From an uncultured Pantoea sp. (GTDB lineage Bacteria; Pseudomonadota; Gammaproteobacteria; Enterobacterales; Enterobacteriaceae), in assembly GCA_913775175.1 (NCBI GenBank), contig CAJYKU010000026.1, positions 1-52,796 of the forward strand: a stretch of 52,796 nt of DNA, given 5' to 3'. Made by a program: the position numbers and the translations under genes. Positions 45,321-52,796 of this stretch are shown one piece after another. Position 1 is the first letter of the stretch. The number at the start of each line of letters is the position of its first letter. The notes under the pieces were generated by a model, which worked only from the letters and a program-made list of their open reading frames with translations, made no database searches and was not told where the DNA came from.

Positions 45321-46469
45321 TTACTTCGCGTTTGAACGATAAGCTTCAATCAGTTCGATAAAGTGATCGAACAGTGGCGCCGCATCGTGCGGGCCTGGAC
45401 TCGCTTCCGGATGTCCCTGGAAGCTAAAAGCGGTTTTGTCAGTACGATGAATACCCTGCACGGTCTGGTCAAACAGCGATACGTGAGTAACACGCAGATT
45501 TGCAGGCATCTGGCTGCTATCGACTGCAAAACCATGGTTCTGAGCAGTGATCATTACAGTGTTATTATCAAGATCTTTAACCGGATGGTTGCCACCATGA
45601 TGGCCCAGCTTCATTTTCACGGTTTTGGCTCCGCTCGCCAGCGCCAGCAGCTGATGGCCCAGACAGATACCAAATACCGGAATATCTGTGTTCAGAAATG
45701 TCTGAATTGCCTGAATGGCGTAGTCACACGGCTCCGGGTCACCAGGGCCATTAGAGAGAAAAATTCCGTCCGGGTTAAGCGCCAGAACCTCTGCCGCTGG
45801 CGTCTGAGCCGGTACAACCGTCAGACGGCAGCCGCGATCAACCAGCATACGCAGGATATTGCGCTTGGCACCGTAGTCATAAGCCACCACGTGGAACGGT
45901 AGTGTTTCTGCTGACTGCTGCTCAGGCAGGCCACCCTTAAGCGTCCAGCTCCCCTGCTGCCATGTATAGGTTTCGCGGGTTGCCACTTCTTTCGCCAGAT
46001 CCATACCTTTCAGCCCCGGGAAAGCCTGTGCTTTCTGCAGTGCCAGCGCCGCGTCCGGATTATCGCCCGCGATAATACAGCCGTTCAGCGCACCCTTCTC
46101 ACGCAGCAGTCGGGTCAGCTTACGGGTATCGATATCCGCGATGCCAACGATATTATTGCGCTGCAGATAGGCAGAAAGCGTCTCTTCGCTACGGTAGTTA
46201 CTGGTGATTAGCGGTAGATCCCGGATAACCAGGCCCTGCGCGTGGATCTGGCTGGACTCTTCATCAGCGGCGTTGGCACCAACATTGCCGATATGGGGAT
46301 AAGTAAGGGTAACAATCTGGCGGGAATAGGAGGGATCAGTAAGGATTTCTTGATAACCGGTCATTGACGTATTGAAAACGACCTCCCCCACTGCCGAACC
46401 CGTGGCCCCGATGGCCCGACCGTGGAATTGGGTTCCGTCTTCCAGAACCAAGAGCGCTGACTTAATCAA
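45321..46469 (-). CDS. carA: Carbamoyl-phosphate synthase small subunit CarA
   Basis: CarA is the glutaminase subunit that channels ammonia to CarB. The class I glutamine amidotransferase domain carries the nucleophile Cys in [14 protein letters not shown] (near residue 269) and the His/Glu pair in [13 protein letters not shown]. The start is a TTG at 46469, with GGAGG five bases upstream, reading [12 protein letters not shown]. coli carA is known to use UUG at the same place, and the length is then 382 residues, identical. Nine further upstream codons are open but include the ribosome site. Transcription comes from P1 and P2 upstream. Confidence 0.96.
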   Translation of the reverse strand: MIKSALLVLEDGTQFHGRAIGATGSAVGEVVFNTSMTGYQEILTDPSYSRQIVTLTYPHIGNVGANAADEESSQIHAQGLVIRDLPLITSNYRSEETLSAYLQRNNIVGIADIDTRKLTRLLREKGALNGCIIAGDNPDAALALQKAQAFPGLKGMDLAKEVATRETYTWQQGSWTLKGGLPEQQSAETLPFHVVAYDYGAKRNILRMLVDRGCRLTVVPAQTPAAEVLALNPDGIFLSNGPGDPEPCDYAIQAIQTFLNTDIPVFGICLGHQLLALASGAKTVKMKLGHHGGNHPVKDLDNNTVMITAQNHGFAVDSSQMPANLRVTHVSLFDQTVQGIHRTDKTAFSFQGHPEASPGPHDAAPLFDHFIELIEAYRSNAK

Positions 46470-46479
46470 AACATCCTCC

Positions 46480-46518
46480 AGGGAATAAACAGTCACAATA
46501 TATGCATATTAATTCATT
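46480..46518 (-). promoter_or_regulatory. Tandem ARG boxes (ArgR operator) of carAB
   Basis: Box 1 (46518-46501) reads AATGAATTAATATGCATA and agrees well with the ArgR consensus. Box 2 (46497-46480) reads TGTGACTGTTTATTCCCT and is weaker. They are 18 bp each with exactly 3 bp between them, the canonical spacing for an ArgR hexamer. They cover promoter P2, so arginine should repress it. Confidence 0.9.
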
Positions 46519-46535
46519 ACACTGGCCTGAATCAA
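46506..46535 (-). promoter_or_regulatory. carAB promoter P2 (arginine-controlled)
   Basis: TTGATT (46535-46530) and TAATAT (46511-46506) are separated by 18 bp on the minus strand. The -10 lies inside ARG box 1. The position close to the carA start fits the downstream promoter of the E. coli operon. Confidence 0.7.
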
Positions 46536-46578
46536 TGTAAAAACCGCCTGACTGCTCGATTTTTGGCAAATTGCGCGC

Positions 46579-46607
46579 ATTCTAATGATCACCCCGGCAG
46601 CTGTCTA
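46579..46607 (-). promoter_or_regulatory. carAB promoter P1 (pyrimidine-controlled)
   Basis: TAGACA (46607-46602) and TAGAAT (46584-46579) are separated by exactly 17 bp on the minus strand, followed by a GC-rich GCGCGC discriminator and then AATTTG. A GC-rich discriminator fits stringent and pyrimidine-sensitive control, as known for the upstream E. coli promoter. The predicted start is near 46572. Confidence 0.75.
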
Positions 46608-46748
46608 CCCTGAATGCCATTTTTTTTGATGATTTTAAGCTCTTTAAACGAAATGTCAGATAAAACAGGCAAAAGAGAGAGATTGCAGCGCAGATTAATC
46701 GGTTGCCTGACTATAAAAATAGCGACACAACTAAACCAGTTGCTATTT

Positions 46749-46764
46749 TTGACCAAGTGGTCAA
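46749..46764. promoter_or_regulatory. RutR binding site
   Basis: TTGACCAAGTGGTCAA is a perfect match to the RutR consensus TTGACCA-NN-TGGTCAA. RutR is the uracil/thymine-sensing TetR-family regulator that acts on carAB P1 in E. coli. The site is centred about 185 bp upstream of the predicted P1 start. The dyad extends to ten bp per arm through flanking A and T runs. Confidence 0.9.
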
Positions 46765-46851
46765 AAAAACGCTGCGCAACAAAGGAAAAACCGGGGAAAA
46801 CCACAAGAAAAAGATATCTGACAACAAATTTATCCTTGAACCTTGTTTTTC

Positions 46852-46884
46852 AGACAAAACAAAGGGCAATAAATATATTGCCCT
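46852..46884 (-). terminator. dapB rho-independent terminator
   Basis: On the minus strand AGGGCAAT and ATTGCCCT form a perfect 8-bp stem with a six-base loop, followed by TTGTTTTGTC. It lies 56 nt after the dapB stop. Confidence 0.8.
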
Positions 46885-46939
46885 GCCAATCAAAGAACTA
46901 GCGACTGAAAGACCACATCACAATGACGCACAACACTCA

Positions 46940-47758
<819 letters not shown>

Positions 47759-47907
47759 TCATTCCTGATACAAAACTATGCATGCAAAGCCTGAACAGAT
47801 TAATCATCCGGCAACCTGCACGCCACTATAAAATTGGGGTATTAGAATTTCAGGCCAGCCGCCTTCGATTATCAGTAAAAGCAATTCTGCTGCTGATGTA
47901 CAGATGT

Positions 47908-47930
47908 AAAAAAGGCCGACAGTGTCGGCC
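47908..47930 (-). terminator. Terminator of the ileS-lspA-fkpB-ispH operon
   Basis: On the minus strand GGCCGAC and GTCGGCC form a perfect 7-bp stem around a three-base loop, followed by six T residues. It lies 22 nt after the ispH stop, so it is a canonical operon end. Confidence 0.93.
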
Positions 47931-47952
47931 CGTTTAGTGCGGCATCAGCGCA

Positions 47953-48906
47953 TTACTCGACGTTGCGTACGTCAACGCGCAGCTCTTTAGGCACTTCAAA
48001 GATAATATTCTCTTCGCGGCCAATCAGTTCAATCGCTGCTTCACCACCCAGCGCTTTCAGGCGTTCAATAACCTGCTGCACCAGTATATCTGGCGCAGAT
48101 GCACCTGCGGTTACACCAATACAGGTGACGCCACTCACCCACTCTGGCTGAATATCATCAGCAGAGTCGATCAGTTTCGCCAGCCGGCCGGCACGCTGTG
48201 CCAGTTCTGCCAGGCGGTTAGAGTTAGAAGAGTTCTTTGATCCTACCACCAGTACGACCTCAGCATCCTGAGCCAGTACCCGTACCGCTTCCTGGCGGTT
48301 AGTGGTGGCGTAGCAGATATCATCTTTACGCGGTCCGACAATTGCCGGAAAACGCTGGCGCAGCGCATCAATGACAGCGGAGGTATCATCCACAGAGAGT
48401 GTGGTCTGCGTCATAAAGCAAAGATTCGCTTCATCTTTGACGCTGAGTTTAAACACATCTTCCGGTGACTCTACCAGGTACATACCGCCGTTGGGGTTAC
48501 TGTACTGGCCCATCGTGCCTTCCACTTCCGGATGCCCCGCGTGACCAATCAGAATCGCCTCCACCCCTTTACGGCTGGCGCGTGCCACTTCCATATGTAC
48601 TTTAGTAACCAGCGGACAGGTCGCATCAAACAGCATGGTCAGATTGCGCGCTTTGGCTTCGGCCCGCACCGCCTGCGACACGCCATGCGCCGAGAAGATC
48701 AGAATGGCGTTATCCGGCACTTCGCTGATCTCTTCAATAAATATCGCGCCGCGCTCGCGCAGACTGCTGACCACATAGCGGTTGTGCACCACTTCATGGC
48801 GGACATAAATCGGTGCGCCATACATCTCCAGCGCCCGCTCCACGATACTGATCGCGCGATCGACACCCGCGCAGAAGCCCCGCGGATTAGCTAACAGGAT
48901 TTGCAT
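47953..48906 (-). CDS. ispH: HMBPP reductase IspH (LytB)
   Basis: IspH converts hydroxymethylbutenyl diphosphate to IPP and DMAPP, the last step of the MEP isoprenoid pathway. The three [4Fe-4S] ligand cysteines are present in [13 protein letters not shown] (Cys12), [11 protein letters not shown] (Cys97) and [11 protein letters not shown] (Cys198). [10 protein letters not shown] and [14 protein letters not shown] carry conserved His residues, and KNSSNSNRL is intact. The ATG at 48906 gives 317 residues; the open frame extends upstream inside fkpB without homology. It overlaps fkpB by 20 nt. Confidence 0.98.
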   Translation of the reverse strand: MQILLANPRGFCAGVDRAISIVERALEMYGAPIYVRHEVVHNRYVVSSLRERGAIFIEEISEVPDNAILIFSAHGVSQAVRAEAKARNLTMLFDATCPLVTKVHMEVARASRKGVEAILIGHAGHPEVEGTMGQYSNPNGGMYLVESPEDVFKLSVKDEANLCFMTQTTLSVDDTSAVIDALRQRFPAIVGPRKDDICYATTNRQEAVRVLAQDAEVVLVVGSKNSSNSNRLAELAQRAGRLAKLIDSADDIQPEWVSGVTCIGVTAGASAPDILVQQVIERLKALGGEAAIELIGREENIIFEVPKELRVDVRNVE

Positions 48907-49357
48907 TGTTATCCTCCAGTACCGGATCGATCTCCAGCACTTCGATATCAAACCGGATGGCTTGCCCCGCCAGCGGATGATTAAAATCAACGGTGATCGA
49001 ATCGCCAGAGATCTCGCGGATCACGCCCGGCATTTCGCTACCGCCCATGCCGCTAAACAACATAATTGCACCAATTTCCGGCTCACCCGCATCGATAAAG
49101 TCACGCCGTGAAAAGTACTGGATAAGATCCGGGTTGCTGCCACCAAAGGCGTCTTCCGGAGCCAGCGTAAACGCATGCTTATCACCCGCTTTACGGCCCA
49201 GTAACTCCTGCTCCAGTGCTGCCGACAGGCTGCCGTCACCCAGACGAAACAGCGCAGGCTTACCGTTGGCACGAGTGGATTCGGCGGTTGAGCCATCCTC
49301 CAGTTTCAGCGTGAAATGCACCAGCAGCGCGCTATCGGGCTGGACTGTATCTGTCAT
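48887..49357 (-). CDS. fkpB: FKBP-type peptidyl-prolyl isomerase FkpB
   Basis: FkpB (SlpA) is an SlyD-like FKBP isomerase and chaperone in the cytoplasm. The 156-residue protein begins with a conserved [17 protein letters not shown] strand and shows the FKBP core split by an insert-in-flap domain ([20 protein letters not shown]). [23 protein letters not shown] (in blocks) closes the fold. It is about seven residues longer than E. coli at the C-terminus. It lies between lspA and ispH; a perfect 30-bp palindrome separates it from lspA. Confidence 0.96.
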   Translation of the reverse strand: MTDTVQPDSALLVHFTLKLEDGSTAESTRANGKPALFRLGDGSLSAALEQELLGRKAGDKHAFTLAPEDAFGGSNPDLIQYFSRRDFIDAGEPEIGAIMLFSGMGGSEMPGVIREISGDSITVDFNHPLAGQAIRFDIEVLEIDPVLEDNNANPVS

Positions 49358-49390
49358 GAGTTACCCTTACTCTCTCTTTCATTAACCTCA

Positions 49391-49420
49391 CGCGTGTATG
49401 CCATTAATGGCATACACGCG
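49391..49420. repeat. Perfect 30-bp palindrome between lspA and fkpB
   Basis: The arm CGCGTGTATGCCATT (49391-49405) is followed immediately by its exact reverse complement (49406-49420). In the ileS-ispH operon transcript it would form a hairpin of up to 13-15 pairs, starting nine bases after the lspA stop and 33 bases before the fkpB start. No T tract follows, so it does not look like an intrinsic terminator. Confidence 0.9.
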
Positions 49421-49428
49421 ATAAGAGG

Positions 49429-49926
49429 TCAGGATAGTGCTTTTTTGCTGTCAGGATTAAAGAACCCTTCCAGCACCACCAGCGCCGCACCGATGCAGAT
49501 ACCGCAATCGGCAATATTAAAGGTGGCGAAGTGCCAGTCTCCGATATAGAAGTCGATGAAATCGACCACAAAACCGTGCCAGGCCCGATCAAACAGGTTG
49601 CCCAGCGCACCGCCAATAATCAGCGCGTAAGCGATATTAGCAAGCTTATTGCTGGCACGGGTACGATACATCATAACCAGCAGCGCCACGGCGATAGCGA
49701 TAGCAATACCAGCAAAGAACCAGCGCTGCCAGCCGCCTTTATCCGCCAGAAAACTAAACGCCGCGCCATAGTTATGCGCATAGAACAGGTTGAGAAACGG
49801 AATCAGCGGCCGTGTTTCATGCAGCGTCATCGTGTTCATCACCCATATCTTACTGGCAAAGTCGATGCCAATAACCACCAGCACCAGCCAGATCCAGCGT
49901 AGTCCGGTTGAACTGAGTTTAGTCAT
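49429..49926 (-). CDS. lspA: Lipoprotein signal peptidase LspA
   Basis: LspA cleaves the signal peptide from diacylated prolipoproteins in the inner membrane. The 165-residue protein has four membrane segments. The catalytic aspartates lie in VVDFIDFY (near 122-125) and FNIADCGI (Asp140), flanked by the conserved [11 protein letters not shown] and [10 protein letters not shown] blocks. Its ATG overlaps the ileS stop as TGATG, so translation is coupled. This order is standard in enterobacteria. Confidence 0.98.
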   Translation of the reverse strand: MTKLSSTGLRWIWLVLVVIGIDFASKIWVMNTMTLHETRPLIPFLNLFYAHNYGAAFSFLADKGGWQRWFFAGIAIAIAVALLVMMYRTRASNKLANIAYALIIGGALGNLFDRAWHGFVVDFIDFYIGDWHFATFNIADCGICIGAALVVLEGFFNPDSKKALS

Positions 49927-52745
49927 CAGGCAAATTTCCGCACTTCGCCGTCACCGGCTACGTTAGAGTAACAGCGACCGCATACCGCAGCATGTTCCGG
50001 ATTCTGACCCACATCAGTGGTGTAGTGCCAGCAGCGCGGACACTTCTCACCCTCTGCTTTATGCAGGGCGATCTTCAGACCTTTCAGCAGTTCACTCTGC
50101 TGAGCTTCATCACTGGCAGTAACGTACTCAGCCACGATTGCGCCAGAGGTAAGCAGCACAAAGCGTAACTCGTCGCCCAGCGCCTGTAACTTCGCCGCCA
50201 GCTCGGGTTCAGCATAGAGCGTGACGGTTGCTTCCAGTGCACCACCAATACGTTTTTCACTGCGCGCCTGCTCAATGGTTTTATTCACTTCGCCGCGCAC
50301 TTTCAGCAGATCGGCCCAGAACGCATCGTTCATCGGTTCATCAGCTGCCAGAGCAAACAGGTCTTCATACCACTCTTCGGTAAAGACATATTTTGCACGT
50401 TCACCCGGCAGATGGCCCCAGATCTCATCAGCGGTAAACGACATAATTGGTGCCATCCAGCGCACCAGCGCCTCAACGATATGCCACAGCGCAGTCTGGC
50501 AGCTGCGACGCGCCAGGCTGTCGCCTTTTGCGGTGTACTGACGATCTTTGATCACATCCAGATAGAACGATCCCATCTCAATGGAGCAGAAATGCATCAG
50601 GCGCTGTACCACTTCATGGAAATCGTAGTTCTCATAGGAGGCAATAATATCCTGCTGTGCTGCCAGCGCACGGCCCACAGCCCAGCGATCAACTACCACC
50701 ATCTCTTCTGGCGTAACGCAGTCGGTTGCCGGATTGAAGCCAGCCAGGTTTGCCAGCAGGAAGCGCGCGGTGTTACGGATACGACGATAGCTGTCAGCTG
50801 CACGCTTCAGGATTTCATCAGATACCGCCATCTCACCGGAGTAGTCGGTTGAAGCCACCCACAGACGCAGGATATCCGCGCCCAGCTTGTCCATAACATC
50901 CTGCGGCGCGACTGTATTGCCGATAGACTTCGACATTTTGCGGCCCTGACCATCAACGGTAAAGCCGTGCGTCAGCACCTGGCGATAAGGTGCTTTGCCC
51001 TTCATGGCCGTGGAGATCATCAGCGAGGACATAAACCAGCCGCGATGCTGATCTGAACCTTCCAGATACATATCCGGCGCCTGTCCCTTAAATTCAGGAC
51101 GCGCATCAACCACTGAAAAGCTGGTAGAACCGGAATCAAACCAGACATCGAGCGTATCGGGAACTTTGACATAGTGATCGGCATCGTCGCCCATCAGTTC
51201 ACGCGGATCGAGATCCCACCACGCCTGAATACCATCCTGCTCAACGCGCTGCGCCACTTTCTCCATCAGCTCCAGCGTATCGGGATGCAGCTGCTCGCTC
51301 TCTTTATGAACAAACAGTGCCATCGGCACGCCCCAGGTGCGCTGACGTGAGATACACCAGTCAGGACGATTAGCTACCATCGCTTCGATACGTGCCTGAC
51401 CCCAGTCCGGGATCCACTGTACGCCTTTAATCTCTTTCAGCGACTGTGCACGCAGCCCCTGCTGATCCATGCTGATAAACCACTGTGGTGTGGCACGGAA
51501 GATAATTGGCGTTTTATGGCGCCAGCAGTGCGGATAGCTGTGCAGCAGCTTTTCCACATGCAGCAGTGCGCCTTTTTCTTTAAGCAGCTCAACAATTTTA
51601 TCGTTGGCTTTAAAGACGTTCACGCCATCGAGCAGAGGATAGGTGCCTGGCAGGAAAGTGCCATCCGGCGCAACCGGATTTGCAGTCTCAATTCCATATT
51701 TCTGACCAATGACATAGTCATCCGGACCGTGGCCTGGCGCAGTATGAACCGCACCAGTACCCGCTTCCAGCGTTACATGCTCACCCAGTATCACTTTCGA
51801 CTGCACCTGAGTCAGGAATGGATGCTGGAACAGCTGTAGCTCCAGCGCTGCGCCCTGACATTCACCCAGGACACGCCAGTCGCTGATACCAGCACGCTTC
51901 ATCACGCTCTCAACCAGATCTTTGGCCAGAATCAGGCAGCGGCCGTCGATCTGCACCAGCTGATACACAAATTCCGGGTGCAGTGAGATAGCGCGGTTTG
52001 CGGGCATTGTCCATGGAGTGGTGGTCCAGATCACCAGAGAGACCGGGCCTTCTGAATCGCTGACGCCAAACGCTGCGCGTACAGCATCGGCATCCAGTGC
52101 GTTAAACATGACATCGATAGAAGGAGAGGTTTTGTCATAATACTCAACCTCTGCCTCAGCCAGCGCTGAACGACAATCCATGCACCAGTGCACCGGTTTC
52201 GCACCCTTATGCAGGTGGCCATTGCCGATGATTTTACCCAGCGCACGAATAATATTGGCTTCGGTCTCGAAGTTCATGGTCAGGTAGGGACGATCCCAGT
52301 CGCCCAGCACACCAAGCCGGATAAAATCTTTTTTCTGACCTTCCACCTGCTCTGCAGCGTAGTTGCGGCAGGCAGCACGGAACTCAGCCGCGCTCACTTT
52401 TTCGCCCGGCTTACCAATCATCTGTTCAACTTTGTGCTCAATCGGTAAGCCGTGGCAGTCCCAGCCTGGAACATAAGGCGAGTCATAGCCCGCCATGCCT
52501 TTCGACTTAACGATAATATCTTTCAGAATCTTGTTAACCGAGTGACCAATATGAATGTTGCCGTTTGCATAGGGAGGGCCATCATGCAGGATAAAGGTTT
52601 TTTTCCCTTTTTTGGCGGTGCGGATAAGGCCGTAGAGATTGTCGTCATACCAGCGCTGCAGCATGCCCGGTTCGCGTTTGGCCAGATCGCCACGCATCGG
52701 GAACCCCGTTTCCGGCAAATTCAGGGTAGATTTATAGTCACTCAT
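49926..52745 (-). CDS. ileS: Isoleucyl-tRNA synthetase IleS
   Basis: IleS charges tRNA-Ile with isoleucine and edits misactivated valine. The 939-residue class I enzyme has the HIGH motif in [12 protein letters not shown] (58-68), the CP1 editing domain with the [13 protein letters not shown] block, the KMSKS motif in [10 protein letters not shown] (near 600), an anticodon-binding domain, and a C-terminal zinc-binding module with CPRCW and CGRC. Length and motifs match the bacterial E. coli-type enzyme. It follows ribF after 27 nt and overlaps lspA by one base. Confidence 0.98.
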   Translation of the reverse strand: MSDYKSTLNLPETGFPMRGDLAKREPGMLQRWYDDNLYGLIRTAKKGKKTFILHDGPPYANGNIHIGHSVNKILKDIIVKSKGMAGYDSPYVPGWDCHGLPIEHKVEQMIGKPGEKVSAAEFRAACRNYAAEQVEGQKKDFIRLGVLGDWDRPYLTMNFETEANIIRALGKIIGNGHLHKGAKPVHWCMDCRSALAEAEVEYYDKTSPSIDVMFNALDADAVRAAFGVSDSEGPVSLVIWTTTPWTMPANRAISLHPEFVYQLVQIDGRCLILAKDLVESVMKRAGISDWRVLGECQGAALELQLFQHPFLTQVQSKVILGEHVTLEAGTGAVHTAPGHGPDDYVIGQKYGIETANPVAPDGTFLPGTYPLLDGVNVFKANDKIVELLKEKGALLHVEKLLHSYPHCWRHKTPIIFRATPQWFISMDQQGLRAQSLKEIKGVQWIPDWGQARIEAMVANRPDWCISRQRTWGVPMALFVHKESEQLHPDTLELMEKVAQRVEQDGIQAWWDLDPRELMGDDADHYVKVPDTLDVWFDSGSTSFSVVDARPEFKGQAPDMYLEGSDQHRGWFMSSLMISTAMKGKAPYRQVLTHGFTVDGQGRKMSKSIGNTVAPQDVMDKLGADILRLWVASTDYSGEMAVSDEILKRAADSYRRIRNTARFLLANLAGFNPATDCVTPEEMVVVDRWAVGRALAAQQDIIASYENYDFHEVVQRLMHFCSIEMGSFYLDVIKDRQYTAKGDSLARRSCQTALWHIVEALVRWMAPIMSFTADEIWGHLPGERAKYVFTEEWYEDLFALAADEPMNDAFWADLLKVRGEVNKTIEQARSEKRIGGALEATVTLYAEPELAAKLQALGDELRFVLLTSGAIVAEYVTASDEAQQSELLKGLKIALHKAEGEKCPRCWHYTTDVGQNPEHAAVCGRCYSNVAGDGEVRKFA

Positions 52746-52772
52746 CAGATTCTCGATTCCGTCTGTCGGTCA

Positions 52773-52796
52773 TTAAACCGGTGTTTGTAGCCCAAA
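52773..52796 (-). CDS. ribF: Probable RibF, last codons (cut by window edge)
   Basis: The seven codons before a TAA at 52775-52773 read F-G-L-Q-T-P-V on the minus strand, consistent with the FFGL-type C-terminus of the bifunctional riboflavin kinase/FAD synthetase that precedes ileS in enterobacteria. The assignment rests mainly on gene order, because only seven residues are visible. Confidence 0.55.
   Translation of the reverse strand, partial: FGLQTPV

Larger units (their letters stand above)
46470..46939. other. dapB-carA control region (470 bp)
   Basis: From the dapB side toward carA this region contains the dapB terminator, a perfect RutR box, promoter P1, promoter P2 and two ARG boxes, each listed separately. 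A PurR box was looked for and not convincingly found. No gene is supported; open frames of 71 to 95 codons cross the regulatory sites. Confidence 0.85.

Noticed and set aside
46640..46780. PurR box upstream of carAB
   Set aside because: The best segment, near GCGCAGCGTTTTTTT on the minus strand, does not align with the consensus without a gap, so I do not call it.
46614..46901. Plus-strand open frame of 95 codons between dapB and carA
   Set aside because: It is antisense across carAB P1, the RutR box and the dapB terminator, and has no recognisable domain.

Overview
The window is a 52.8-kb piece of conserved chromosome from a member of the Enterobacterales. It matches the region of the Escherichia coli map that runs from murG through leu, thi, polB, lptD and car to ileS. 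Almost every gene is recognisable as the ortholog of an E. coli gene, in the same order and orientation. Several blocks that separate these genes in E. coli are missing: leuO, araC-araBAD, the small genes between rluA and djlA, kefFC, cai/fix and rihC. Together with the protein sequences this suggests an Erwiniaceae-type bacterium (Pantoea or Erwinia-like). That placement is inference; I could not run a phylogeny.

Layout. (1) 1-9969, minus strand: the division and cell-wall cluster, read as mraZ-rsmH-ftsL-ftsI-murE-murF-mraY-murD-ftsW-murG, with overlapping or touching genes. It starts behind a promoter carrying three MraZ boxes at an exact 10-bp period. (2) 10453-13872, minus: cra, then ilvIH (acetohydroxyacid synthase III). 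(3) 13873-14781: a long AT-rich divergent control region without leuO, ending in the leuL leader peptide and leu attenuator. (4) 14782-19455, plus: leuABCD. (5) 19492-22586: setA, the SgrS small RNA, and sgrR, the sugar-phosphate stress module. (6) 22626-26048, plus: a TPP riboswitch and thiBPQ, the thiamine ABC importer, followed by convergent yabI (DedA family). (7) 26921-33012, plus: polB (with an SOS-box-like site), rapA and rluA. (8) djlA on minus, then the outer-membrane and housekeeping operon lptD-surA-pdxA-rsmA-apaG-apaH (34056-40865, plus). (9) 41107-52796, minus: folA, carAB with its two-promoter control region (P1, P2, ARG boxes and a perfect RutR box), dapB, ispH, and the ileS-lspA-fkpB-ispH operon, with the last codons of ribF at the edge.

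How the genes work together. The window covers UDP-MurNAc-pentapeptide and lipid I synthesis and septal peptidoglycan assembly, leucine and branched-chain amino-acid synthesis, the glucose-phosphate stress response, thiamine uptake, outer-membrane biogenesis, rRNA modification, folate reduction, the carbamoyl-phosphate supply for pyrimidine and arginine synthesis, the lysine/DAP pathway, the last MEP-pathway step, lipoprotein maturation and isoleucine tRNA charging. DapB contributes to the meso-diaminopimelate that MurE adds to the wall peptide.

I found no prophage, insertion sequence, CRISPR array, tRNA or rRNA gene, and no cluster that looks like a new system. The interesting material lies between genes: a short SgrS that seems to lack SgrT, the missing leuO with its unusual replacement sequence, a perfect 30-bp palindrome between fkpB and lspA, and well-preserved regulatory sites upstream of carAB, mraZ, leuA, thiB and polB.
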